Assembly: GCA_015039315.1 (NCBI GenBank)
Contig: WIDE01000216.1
Coordinates: 6,550 to 24,220, forward strand
Reading direction: 5' to 3'
Origin: Clavulina sp. PMI_390
Taxonomy: Eukaryota; Basidiomycota; Agaricomycetes; Cantharellales; Hydnaceae
Length of the DNA stretch: 17,671 nucleotides
Shown: piece by piece, positions 7,958 through 17,110 of the stretch
How positions within the stretch are numbered: position 1 is the stretch's first letter
Layout: each line of letters starts with the position of its first letter
The notes under the pieces: model-generated
Told to the model about the DNA's origin: nothing
Databases searched by the model: none
What the model saw: only the letters and a program-made list of their open reading frames with translations
Program-made: the position numbers and the translations under genes

Positions 7958-10166
7958 TCAGTCCTTGCGATCGCCAACGGAAGCTGGTTCATCATCGACG
8001 TTGCGACCCGCGCGTCCTCGCCGTCCGAAGCTAACGAGGCCGAGAGCTGCGGCGATTCCCAGAAGAGCAAGGACCAGCGCGAGTGTCAAGCCCATCCCGA
8101 TGAACCCGGCGCCGACGGGACTCACAGAGCCTCCCCATCTAGGCGCAATGAATTTTAGTGATGATCATTAGATGCTGTCAAGAAGGATATATCAGAGCGA
8201 ACGTGGATCAGCACGTACCTGTGAGAAGCCTTATACGACGCCAACTCAGCCGTGGTGCTGTTCAGTTCCGTAATCACATCACAGGTGTTAGTGGAGTTGT
8301 TATTGCACAAAGAGCACCATGCGGAACGCGTCTCTAGTGCATAAGGCTGAGCGATGCGCATGAAGTTCATGTTGAACGATTGACAGGCAAGAAAGAGTGG
8401 AGTATGGATGCTATCAGCACTCTTATTATTACGCGATCATGGGTGATATCCAATCTCACCTGCAATTTGGAGACGAACGAACTTAGGGGCACATCAACCT
8501 GCCCACTACCAGGTCCATTGTTATTGAACAGGGTTTGAGTGACATAGTCGGCGTCGTCTGTTCCGTTCTTCACTGCAACACGCACGAAAGGCGTCTCGGA
8601 GCCGTTGGTCGGGAGGCGAACCTCGAAAGTCGTCGAGCCGGCATAATTGACTATTCAACATCCAGATAGTCAGAATCAGGATGGTGGTGGAAATACGGAG
8701 GAGAGCAAGACTAAACTGATTCCAGTGATGTTCCCGTTTGGATAGGTGAAGTTCATCATTTGGAACAAAGAAAGGAAAGGCTTGTAGCTGATGCTGATTG
8801 AGTGCATCAGGAGTGGATCCGTAGTGTTCGCAAGTCGATTCAATGATGAAAGAATAGTGGGCAACATGGCCGATCCGGCAACTAATTGGATATAATGATG
8901 GAGAAATGGGCTTCAATTGTGTGTATCACACAGACGCAAAAGACGAAAAGGCGTACTATTTCCAACACTCGATGGGTCACCCGAGCTGAAGATGCCGGCT
9001 TCATGGTAGTTTGCTAGGGCACGAGCTCTGGCCAACACTGCAGGCGGACAACTCGCAAGGAAAGTAGCATTGTGAATCGACTGGACGTTCATGAAGTCGA
9101 ATATCTGGATGATCAGAACAGGTGGTGAGATTTTCGATTTAGGTCTTTGGAGGTCGTAACAGGATAGTAGACCTACGTTCCACTATACGGGGGAGATCAT
9201 AATAAGGATCAGAGTGGAACTCATCGAGCATAATTGGCGGATTTGCTCACCATATTCTCCAAATTGGTCGGCCGGCCAGTCACGATGCTGGTCAGGTTGG
9301 CGAGGAAGTCGGCGTTCGCAGCAGCAACAGCCTTGAATGCTGAGGAAGAATAGAAATTATTCGTGAGGGTCGTAACAGCCTAAACATAGGCATGGCCAGT
9401 TAGGTCTGTGCGTAGAGCACCTCGGAGAGAGGATGAAGATACATACAGGGCAGCCATTCCAGCCTTCCAAAGAGAAATCCTCGTTTGCGAGGATGGAGGT
9501 GACTTGAGGCGACAAAGAACGAAACGAGACGAGCGTCAGTATGATGAAGTGAAGCCGTATATTCGAGAGGAGCGCTGCGAAGAGGAGGATAGGGTACGCA
9601 CTTGGGATATCCTGGTAGCCACTAAGAGGACTAACGACAGTGGTGCCATTCGCGAGCGTCGTATTGCTCAACGAACCAGCAGGTGGCCACAGCCCCTGCG
9701 CCAAAGCGATAGCCGAGTCATAAATGACGCCTCCTTCGTCAGACGCATCGGCATAGATCAAGGCACTCTCAGAGTCAAACAAGCCTAGGCTGGTTCCCTG
9801 GATGTACGACGCTGAAGACGGGTCGAGGTATTTGCTCCTGAGGAGACTGCCAAGCTGATTTTCTTGGACCTGAACAACAGTCGCAATAGTGAGTCATTTT
9901 TTCTGGTGATGGCGTGCAGTCGAGTCACTCACCTCGCCAAGAGCAGTGATCGACGTTGCGGATGCAGTGTAGGTCGCTGGGTTCTGGAGTATTTCCAGAT
10001 GAGAAAAAAAGTGTTTTCAGAAAGATGAGCTACGAAGGCGTACCTGATAGAATCCTTCTCGATCGCCGTGGCTGAAAGAAGCAAGATATGTGAACATCGC
10101 GAATGGCCAAACATGCTATCAAACTCACCGAGAAACGACAAGCAGTCCGATAACTTTCGACGACAT
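7958..10166 (-). CDS. Histidine-phosphatase (phosphoglycerate-mutase-like) protein with C-terminal membrane anchor
   Basis: Twelve exons: 10129-10166, 10044-10071, 9933-9983, 9602-9869, 9447-9502, 9251-9379, 9177-9182, 8957-9104, 8717-8881, 8460-8650, 8219-8346 and 7958-8138 (TGA), 1389 nt, 462 residues. The catalytic RHG motif is at R13-H14 (VVSRHGDREGFY), with R17 downstream. The order of blocks (LEGW near 140, the IFDFMNVQS region, SISYKPF near 271, WCSLCNN, then VSPVGAGF) fits the agaricomycete branch of the superfamily. A hydrophobic helix at about 411-440 is followed by RRGRAGR and a short polar tail, so it is a type I-like anchor. Where acid phosphatases of branch 2 have HD, this protein has H268-S269, so ordinary phosphatase activity is doubtful. 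At least ten N-glycosylation sequons imply an extracellular domain, yet only 12 residues precede RHG and no signal peptide is visible. A missed 5' exon is possible. Confidence 0.88.
9177..9182 (-). other. 6-nt micro-exon of the phosphatase-like gene
   Basis: TGGAAC (Trp-Asn) is flanked by CCCGTATAG before it and GTAGGT after it, with introns of 68 and 72 nt (9183-9250 and 9105-9176). Including it gives NLENM-WN-IFDFMN. That restores the order I know from this protein family and keeps phase 0 on both sides. Skipping it would also keep the frame, so the support is splice consensus plus family pattern. Confidence 0.7.
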
Positions 10167-10260
10167 CTTCAGTCAAGCTGAGTGGTAGGGACAGGCGGAA
10201 GAGGAACCCGTGGCTCGTGATCCTTGGCTGATGCTCACATGTCTGCCTGCCAAGAAAGGT

Positions 10261-10267
10261 ATTTATA
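10261..10267 (-). promoter_or_regulatory. TATA element of the phosphatase-like gene
   Basis: TATAAAT on the minus strand, 95 nt before the ATG at 10166. It marks the likely core promoter and supports the chosen start, since transcription would begin near 10235. Confidence 0.6.
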
Positions 10268-11429
10268 CGCGGAACCAACCCCACCGCTTAGGGAATCGAG
10301 GAAGGCGAAGAAGCACGACCTTGTTGACTCCTCAGTTCCCACGCTACCCTTTTTTCTACTGTCACTTATACAATGAAGGCGTGCCTTGAATTCATCGGCC
10401 AAGGAGGTTTACGGAACGCTAAATTTAGGTGCTATATCACGTTACGAGAAGGTCATGGGGGAGCAAACCAAAAGTGACAGGACGAACGAAGCCGATGCAT
10501 GGCCGAACGTCCGATCGTATAGATCTCCGAGCATGCACAGCCTTATCGAGGACTTGATAAGATAGCATCTCTTCCCTTTTTACAAACTCATCTGAATGGA
10601 ATGCCGGCAATCTACTCATCGCTGTTAGGCTTGCTGACCGGCTCTGGACGGCGATGTGGCTCTACCAGGTTGAAGGACAACACCGATGGACTTTTGAAGA
10701 AGATTAGTGTAGCGTTAATGCACAAGAGAGTTCGCGGAGTGTAATTATAAGTGAACAGAGCCTGTTGTGACTGATCTTCAAATACGGTGGCCTTGCAGTA
10801 GCCCACGATGGGCCATACACGTGTGGAACGCATCTTGTCAATATCTGGTGCTAGCCTGGTCATAAAAGAACAGACTGGAGCTTCATTTTGGATCGAAAGT
10901 GGACATATCGTTCTCTGAGCCCTCTTCTACCATGCGGAAAATCCGAGTGGTGCGAGTTGGACAAGGTCGGTTGCACCGGCAGATTGCGTGACCCGATTCA
11001 AGCATGCAAGGCGGCATGTGCATGCTAAAGCCTCATCAAACACAAGGACGGCGGAGAAGGTAGGGGTTACCGAGAGCTCAACACGCAGACAAAATATGTA
11101 TTGTGGTGCGACATGAATAGGTCTGGAAACAAGTGAGTGGGGCTCGGGCGACTGAACGCGCGCTCGTGTACAGCAGGTGTCAGCGCGACGGAGTGGAGCC
11201 AAGAACGGAGAACGAAGGGTCACGATCGCCGAGGGTGATTGTGATAGTAAAACATTGAACGAGCGAAAGTGCTCAAAAAGAGAGAGAGAGCAGCGTTCGA
11301 AGGGGAAGCGAAGAATGGCAGAATAGAAATACGTCGGGCCATGAGAAGGAGAAAGCGGGAAGTGGTACAAGGCGCCTCAAGAAGGGAGAGGGGCGAAGGA
11401 GGAGAGACGAATAGATATATGGGGGCCGT
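10268..11429. other. Intergenic region without a recognised gene
   Basis: About 1.15 kb between the promoter of the phosphatase-like gene and the 3' end of the cysteine-rich gene, both on the minus strand. A minus-strand open reading at 10612-10863 has a fairly normal amino-acid mix but no splice context or family resemblance. A purine-rich AG tract lies near 11278-11290. Nothing else is supported. Confidence 0.5.
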
Positions 11430-12349
11430 TTACAAGCCGCACGCGCCAAAAGTGAGAAGGAATCCCAGCAAGTTCCACGTAACGCCAAGGAGTCTAAGCA
11501 GAGGAGGAAAAAGGCCAATGAATATGAAAGGAAAAAGAGAATAAGAGATGAAGAAGCTCGGGGACTGACTCAGCGGTGAGGAGGGCAAGGAGACCGGGGC
11601 AGCAGTGGCAGCACGCGTTGACGAGGCCCGCGAGGACGGCGTCGAGGATCGCGATGAGCTCAATGAGGAGGCCAGAGAGGAGCCCGCCGAGGAGACCGTA
11701 CTTTCCGCAGCCGCCGATGATGTCCTATTCGTCCATGGAAACGATCGTATCAGCGTCGAGAAGTGCAATTCAGAAAAGGGAAACCGACGACTCAGAACGA
11801 ACCTTGAGGATCTTGCAAATGAGGGCGACAATTTGGCCGATGAGGGGACCAAGGTCTCCAGAGATGTTCACGTCGAGGGCAAGGATGGCCTTGATGGCAG
11901 CGTTGATGAGGGCGGCAATCGAGTTGCATGGGGCAATGGGGTTCTTGTGGCCATCTATGAGAGCGCGCGCGCGATGGCAAAGGGAAAGGGAAGGCATGAG
12001 TATGCGAGAGATCGAAAGTAATTGTGGAGGCAAGGGGGAGTTCTCACCGAGGTCTCCAACATGAACGGAGATATCGATATCTAGCTGGACGAGAATGTCG
12101 AGCAAACCCTCGCCGTTACAACCTACCAGAGGTATCAAGAAGACGCGTCAGAAAGCGCGTCAGAACGAGTCAGTACTGGGCACACTACGTACCAGCAGAG
12201 TTACAGGAGCCACCGCGAGCGATGAGGTCGTTCGAGGTGATCGCACGCGCCGCGAGGGACGTGGGGTCCGTCACAGGGATCGAGAACGCGACCAGGGCAA
12301 AGGCGCCGAGGAAGAGGGCGAGGAAAGAGAAGACCCTGGAGGAGAACAT
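11430..12349 (-). CDS. Secreted cysteine-rich hydrophobic protein, family member A
   Basis: Five exons: 12193-12349, 12048-12122, 11803-11954, 11570-11724 and 11430-11493 (TAA), 603 nt, 200 residues. A signal peptide is clear at 1-23 (MFSSRVFSFLALFLGAFALV). A short pro-like segment ends in LIARGG before the first cysteine. The mature part has ten cysteines, at 49, 54, 87, 124, 134, 166, 167, 169, 170 and 198. Marked blocks are CNSAGC, PCNSI, GGCGKYGLLGG and ACCHCCPGLLALL. Long Leu/Ile/Gly segments (about 112-127, 139-163 and 172-196) could be amphipathic or membrane-seeking helices. The spacing does not fit hydrophobins. I do not recognise the family and assign no function. Exon 5 is supported only by comparison with the paralogue at 16098-16954, which shares GVTW and ACGL; its donor GTCAGT is weak, and without splicing the frame continues into a different tail. 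Confidence 0.83.
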
Positions 12350-12440
12350 GGCGGAATGAAGTTTGAAAGGTGCTCTGAGATGCTCTTGGGAGGGGACGGG
12401 GGCTAAAGGGTGAGGGAAGAGAACGAAAGGCGTGTTTCGC

Positions 12441-12452
12441 GACTCTTTATAC
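12441..12452 (-). promoter_or_regulatory. TATA-containing 12-bp core promoter block of member A
   Basis: GTATAAAGAGTC on the minus strand. TATAAAG is about 96 nt before the ATG at 12349. The identical 12 bases stand upstream of the paralogue (17099-17110), while the flanking leader sequences differ. Confidence 0.65.
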
Positions 12453-13662
12453 CCTGAAGAGGCGCTTGGCCCGTGGCGACCAGAGGCATCTCCCGGCAGC
12501 AACACATTGAATGGAATTTGACTTCTCTCCACTCTTCTCAAGTCTGTAGCTCATCCAACTTGAATGAGAGGAACGACATCGAATTCGAAACTCAGCTTGG
12601 CGCTGCTCGCCCCCTGGAGACAGCAGAAGCGCTCGGCTGTGACTCAGGTACAGGCGACAGAAGAGTTATTACGAATACCCTCACTCTTAGAACAGCGCCT
12701 CCATTTGGGTTGGGGACGACTTGAACGTCGTCGCCGATCGAAAATGGTGACATGAACATTGTTCTAGGCTCTCGCCCCCTCGACGCGAATCATCCCCTCA
12801 CACGTCAATTCAGCCTCATTTGTGCATCATTAATCAGATGAATACTCAGCCGCTCCTCTCGTCGGCTCGGCAGCTCGCTCGGCAGGAGACGTAAACCCGA
12901 CACGTGTCTACCACCGCCAATCATAGCGAACGAGGCTGTTTGCTCTCCTTATCTGGCTTTCGAATGTCAAGAGTGTGAGACAAATCGAGGCCCTGCTCAA
13001 CCTTTTTCTGTTCAGCTGGCGTGCGCTATATGGATATGGCGTAGGCGCTCATTAACTTCCGATGCCTGCACGTTTGATTCGTAGCCGTAGAAGACTTCTT
13101 TGTCGGCGCTTCCGGGCCCCTTATCGAATCAGGGCTTGGCTAGAACTCAATTGAAAACATATCGACAGGGTCCCTTGCTTTCTACAAGGAAGAAAGACTC
13201 AAAAGGTTTCATCCCACACGTGATATTCGGCATCCTCCTGACGACCGTCTCATTTTATCCTCCCAACTTCCAACTCTCGCACAATGGACGCGCTCACCAC
13301 ATCCCCCCCCTCCTCTTTTTCTTCCTTTTTCTAACGATTACGCTACTGTTGGCCACTTCTCTGGCTACGTCGGGCCTTACAAGACTCCAAAGCTCACCAC
13401 TATATAATGCATCATAACTAGTAGGGACGAGTTAGGCTGTCTCTTGTGCTTCATGGGCACATGGCATATTCCTTTTTCGCTCTACCATGGTGCATTTTTA
13501 TGCAAGTTTGTGAGCTTTTGTCGCTTGCCTTAACTCATGCGGCTCCCAGCGGCCTGTAGCGTTCCACTGATTTCTTGAGGCTTACATCGGAGCAGTCTCC
13601 TTAATCACGCCCCCATCACTGTCGTCCGCTCAGCCACTTATCAATCTCTCATGGAACTCCTT
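12453..13662. other. Upstream region without a recognised gene
   Basis: About 1.2 kb upstream of member A. Its left part should carry regulatory sites; a perfect palindrome GACACGTGTC stands at 12899-12908. Open readings on the plus strand (12473-12724, and around 13100-13417, which has no ATG at its start) lack splice context and family resemblance. No gene is called. Confidence 0.5.
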
Positions 13663-13923
13663 CTATCGGCTTTCGAGCATCATCTGGGGTTGCTTTGCGC
13701 TTTCACGTTGTCCTCTTGTTATCTGGTTGAGCCTTTTTTGGATGCCTTTCTGATACTGCATGCTTTGGGTTTTATAGTCATAGTGCGCTCTAGCTCCATG
13801 ATATCTCTTGCTGATAGCTTGTGGGTTCTCGAGGCTAACACGGCCTTGGAGCATGATTCTTCCCTTTTTGGCTTTACCGTTCCATGCTCTCAGGGCCTGG
13901 AGCTCCTTGTTTGCTGCTACAAG
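13663..13923 (-). pseudogene. Possible decayed Copia-type Gag fragment
   Basis: The minus strand is open for 87 codons here and reads as a strongly charged, Lys/Gln/Arg-rich segment: LRAWNGKAKKGRIMLQGRV, then YDYKTQSMQYQK. The pattern of Trp plus basic residues and a following Gln-rich helix recalls Gag polyproteins of fungal Copia elements. The opposite strand carries a 183-codon open frame (13651-14202) of improbable hydrophobic composition, as often happens antisense to charged coding DNA. No terminal repeats, zinc knuckle or intact polyprotein was found, and further minus-strand readings up to about 14600 are broken by stops. Resemblance only; the identity is uncertain. Confidence 0.25.
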
Positions 13924-15242
13924 CTAGTTCTGGGAGTGGACACTAGTTTCAATGATGATTGTTCTCTTTGGTGGTTTACATTCCTCAGAGGTCTAGAATA
14001 CTTTGGAGCTTCAAAGCGAAGTGGTTGCTTTAGGCAATGGATGTTTATCCCTCGGATCGTTTCTGTGTTCCATGATGCTAGAAGGCATGGCGGTAGCTTT
14101 TCACATCTCAGGCTGCGAATCCAATATCCATGGTGTGAGGGTGCCCCTCGCTCTGCTGAATTAGCTCTAGTGGTGTCCAGCGGTATAGAATGGCGTTCAT
14201 AAAAGTCATTCTTTCGTCCTGTTCGAGAAGCCCCTAGAGCTATGATGCCCGGAGAGAGCTGTACCTTGTGGAGCTGATCGAGAAGGAAGATCCGCAGCGA
14301 CGCTGATCAGGACCGCTCTGTCGATTCTTCGTTAAATCACGTCGTGTGAGACACCATTCTACGTCTCATAACTCCGTGATCCATCACAAGATGACCCAGT
14401 GGCGGTCCTCTAGGCAGCGTGATGGTCTATGACTCCTCCCTCATCCACCTGTTTCTCTGAAACTTTTCGTGCTGCGGCCATGACATCCGAGTAATCTGTT
14501 TGCACACCCTCGTGGTCTCTTCGAGGTGTACGATGGATTCGTTCTTCAAAAAACTTACAACTTTGCGGAATCATAGCCAACGAGCCCTCGGAAAATGATC
14601 TCTAGATAGCCCTTGCTAGTCACTGGACCACACGGCTGGTTCCGCTTGCTTTCTTTTTCTTTAGGTCCCAAATAGCGCTGCAGCGCGATCATCACCGAAG
14701 ACAAGCGTTAGTATCTGAGGCACGATCACAGATAGCTCCATTATTGGACATCAAATGAGTTCTTGTGGTAGTGACTTCTATGATCAGCTGGATTGTAGAG
14801 CTGACGCTTCTCAGAAAGGATAGAGCCAAATTTTATCCGCAAGGCGAAGGCTAATCAGCCTACTCGATATTCTTGCGTTCTCATCGTCCTGCAATGCTTG
14901 GACACTGCAGGCACGATCCAAAGCTTACACCGTTGGGCTTTGGATTTCTTGTTAGCTCCTTGAAGCTGCAGGGCGCCTATAGCATCCATTACAACAGAGC
15001 TATCCCTCAGTCCCTAATCTTCTGGCTCACTATTTTTCCCCTGCCTCAGCTGCTGGGGTGCTGGTCATGTGATCTCGGGACATCTCAAGCTGGGCGCGAC
15101 TGGCGTTACCCTGTATGATAATTCTCGGTCTACGATTTGAAGAATAATATGTGGGGTTTTGTTGACAAGTAATCTCCCCAACTTGTCTCATGAGGTCACC
15201 ACAGTGATGTGTGCTGTGATCCTTTGTGAACCGTTCACTACC
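13924..15242. other. Stretch without a supported gene
   Basis: About 1.3 kb read on both strands. Minus-strand readings are frequently interrupted, and their composition suggests old, degraded coding DNA. The plus-strand reading continuing to 14202 is treated as antisense noise. No RNA gene, terminal repeat or spliced model was found. Confidence 0.45.
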
Positions 15243-15539
15243 TCAAGGGCGATTGTGCCCGCAACTCAATTTGGAAAAATATTCTACATGATGTTGAAGA
15301 TGGTCCTTCTCAGCAGACCGCTTGCCGTGCACATCGTTTATTGGTCTATGTGGTTTGGTGAAGAATTTACTTTCCAAACCCTGCAGACCTTGAGCTTTAG
15401 AGACTCGGTGGCGGTCTTCGAGAGGTGCCCAGTTTTCGTATTCCCGTCGACTCCTGGTAGTATCTGTCTTCTCTAGGACCCATACCACCTTCTGGCTTTT
15501 CCATGCAAACTGTGTCTCTCGCTCTCCGTACTGGCCCAC
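15243..15539 (-). pseudogene. Possible decayed Copia-type integrase fragment
   Basis: This 98-codon minus-strand reading includes VVWVLEKTDTTRSRREYENW and, further on, ESKFFTKPHRPI and HHVEYFSKLS. The order (hydrophobic strand, then EYENW, then a basic segment, then an E-x-FF block and a YxKLS block) loosely follows the catalytic core and downstream region of Copia integrases. The acidic catalytic residues cannot be assigned with confidence, and no reverse transcriptase follows. If real, it is an old fragment, and it is not collinear with the Gag-like piece at 13663-13923. Confidence 0.2.
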
Positions 15540-16097
15540 TAATATTCATTGGCGCATATTGCGACTAGTGGGCCCATGACATGATAGCTTCGAAGTATTT
15601 GCAAAAGATAGTCTTTGGAAGCCAGTAAATCGTTCTTAACCCTCATCTCACCGCCAGGTAGTTGTTCTGCTGTCGGTATTTTCTCTAGGAAGTGGTGACC
15701 TACCAAGTTCCATACATTTTGACTTGCTCAAAATATTCGTTTGCATATCCTGAGCATGGGCTGGATCAACATGGACCGAATCGGATAGATTTACAAATGG
15801 TGTACGTCCCGTAGAGAGCGTTTTACGGTACAATACACGGTTTCAAAGGAAATTGAGGATAATACGAAGTCCTTGGGTCCAGAAAGAATACGTAATGATG
15901 CGGAATGTCCAAGTGAAATTCAGGCATGGGTGGTATGCCGCACGGACGATGTTACAGAAGGAAGAGACGATGACTGACAAGAGGACCATCGGCGATATAA
16001 ATAATGAGGGAGAAGAGACAGTGGATCACCAAATGGGCTGGTGATGGGGTAGTACTGCCCTGTGGCGAGCGAGATGTTTTGAGGAGCGCGGGTATGC
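15540..16097. other. Stretch without a supported gene, 3' side of member B
   Basis: About 560 bases beyond the stop of the minus-strand cysteine-rich member B. It contains the 3' untranslated region of that gene next to 16097 and otherwise nothing recognisable. Confidence 0.5.
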
Positions 16098-16954
16098 TTA
16101 GTAGTGAAGACCACAAGCAAGGAAGCTGAGGGAGAACCCAAGAGTGTGCCACGTAACACCAACGAGCCTAGAAGAGAATGAAGAGAATTATGATCAATCT
16201 TGTGGTCAACAAAAGATGGTGAGGAGGACGTGGACTCACTCCTTGGCAAGGAGGGCGAGGAGACCGGGGCAGCACTGGCAGCAAGCCTTGACGAGACCGG
16301 CGAGGCAACCATCGAGGATAACGACCAGCTGGCCGAGGAGACCGAAAAGGATGCTGCCGATGAGGCCATATTTGCCGCAACCACCGATGATGCCCTGGGG
16401 ACAGGTAAGAGTTAGTGCCAAGAGTCGTCAAGTGAGGAACGCGACTGGGTAGGTTGACGAACCTTGAGGATAGTACAGATGATAGCGACGATCTCGCCGA
16501 TGAGAGAGCCGAGCTCTCCAGAGACGTTCACGTCGAGCACAAGGATCGACTGCGTAGCCTGCTTGATGAGCGTGGCAATCGAGTTGCAGTGAGATATGGG
16601 ATTGGTGTGGCCATCTATTCATATAGGAGAAGCATCAGGACCAGGTTGATGTATCAGAGTTTAAGAGCTGTGAGGACAACGCACCGAGGAAACCAATGTG
16701 GACTGAAATATCGGAATGAAGTTTGGTGAGGACGTCAAGCACACACTGCTCGTTGCAGCCTAAGCAGGATAATGGGTTAGGGAGAGAAGAGCGCGGATGT
16801 ATGAAAGCGATTTCTCACCAGCAGAATTACAAGTGCCACCACGAGCGACGAGGCCGGAGGATGCAACCGAATCCACAACGGGATGAGAGAGGGCAACTAG
16901 GGAGAAGACGCCAAGGAAGAGAGCGATGTAGGAGAAGAATTTGGAGGAGAACAT
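16098..16954 (-). CDS. Secreted cysteine-rich hydrophobic protein, family member B
   Basis: Five exons: 16819-16954, 16685-16759, 16463-16614, 16240-16394 and 16098-16167 (TAA), 588 nt, 195 residues. Exons 2, 3 and 4 are 75, 152 and 155 nt, exactly as in member A, with the same phases (1,1,0,2), so the two are duplicates. The signal peptide is MFSSKFFSYIALFLGVFSLV. The mature start is again VARGG followed by TCNSAGC. Conserved blocks include DISVHIG, HCNSIATLI, NVSGELGSLIGEIVAI, IIGGCGKYGLIG, ACCQCCPGLLALLA and GVTWHTLGFSL. Member B has two extra cysteines, one just after CNSAGC (CNEQC) and one in DGCLAG. Intron 4 has a good GTGAGT donor; if retained, a TGA follows at once and the protein ends AKE. 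Family unknown; secretion is the only confident functional statement. Confidence 0.85.
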
Positions 16955-17098
16955 CTTGGGAGAGAGTCTTGCGGACGGTGATTGGTGAACGAGCGTAGGG
17001 AGAGAAAGATTGTGGTGGTATGAAGGAAAGGATGTGCAAAAGGAATGCGGTGGTGGAAGAGCGAGGAGCCGATGAGGGGAAGGAGGTGAGCCAAAGCT

Positions 17099-17110
17099 GA
17101 CTCTTTATAC
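17099..17110 (-). promoter_or_regulatory. TATA-containing 12-bp core promoter block of member B
   Basis: GTATAAAGAGTC, identical to the block before member A. Here it lies about 150 nt before the ATG, so the pyrimidine-rich leader is roughly 50 nt longer; it contains no upstream ATG. Confidence 0.62.

Noticed and set aside
10235..10240. A minimal ATG-TGA upstream reading frame before the phosphatase-like gene
   Set aside because: It lies only about 21-27 nt after the TATA element, so it is probably upstream of the transcription start.
10612..10863. An 83-codon minus-strand reading as a small gene
   Set aside because: The composition is ordinary, but there is no promoter, splice pattern or recognised motif. 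It may be chance.
11576..12359. Long plus-strand open frames over the cysteine-rich member A
   Set aside because: They are highly charged mirror images of the GC-rich minus-strand exons and have no independent support.
1244..13222. CACGTG (PHO4/E-box-type) sites at 1244, 4065, 4488, 10818, 12901 and 13217 as a regulatory network
   Set aside because: Six sites in 17.7 kb is close to the chance number of about four, and they do not sit consistently before the called genes.
13651..14202. A 183-codon plus-strand open frame as a real membrane protein gene
   Set aside because: No splice context or family resemblance. Its hydrophobic composition mirrors a charged, more coding-like minus-strand reading over part of the same DNA.
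11430..16954. The two cysteine-rich secreted proteins as hydrophobins
   Set aside because: They have a signal peptide and many cysteines, but the spacing lacks the eight-cysteine hydrophobin order with two isolated CC pairs. The CC-x-CC cluster and the long Leu/Gly helices do not fit.
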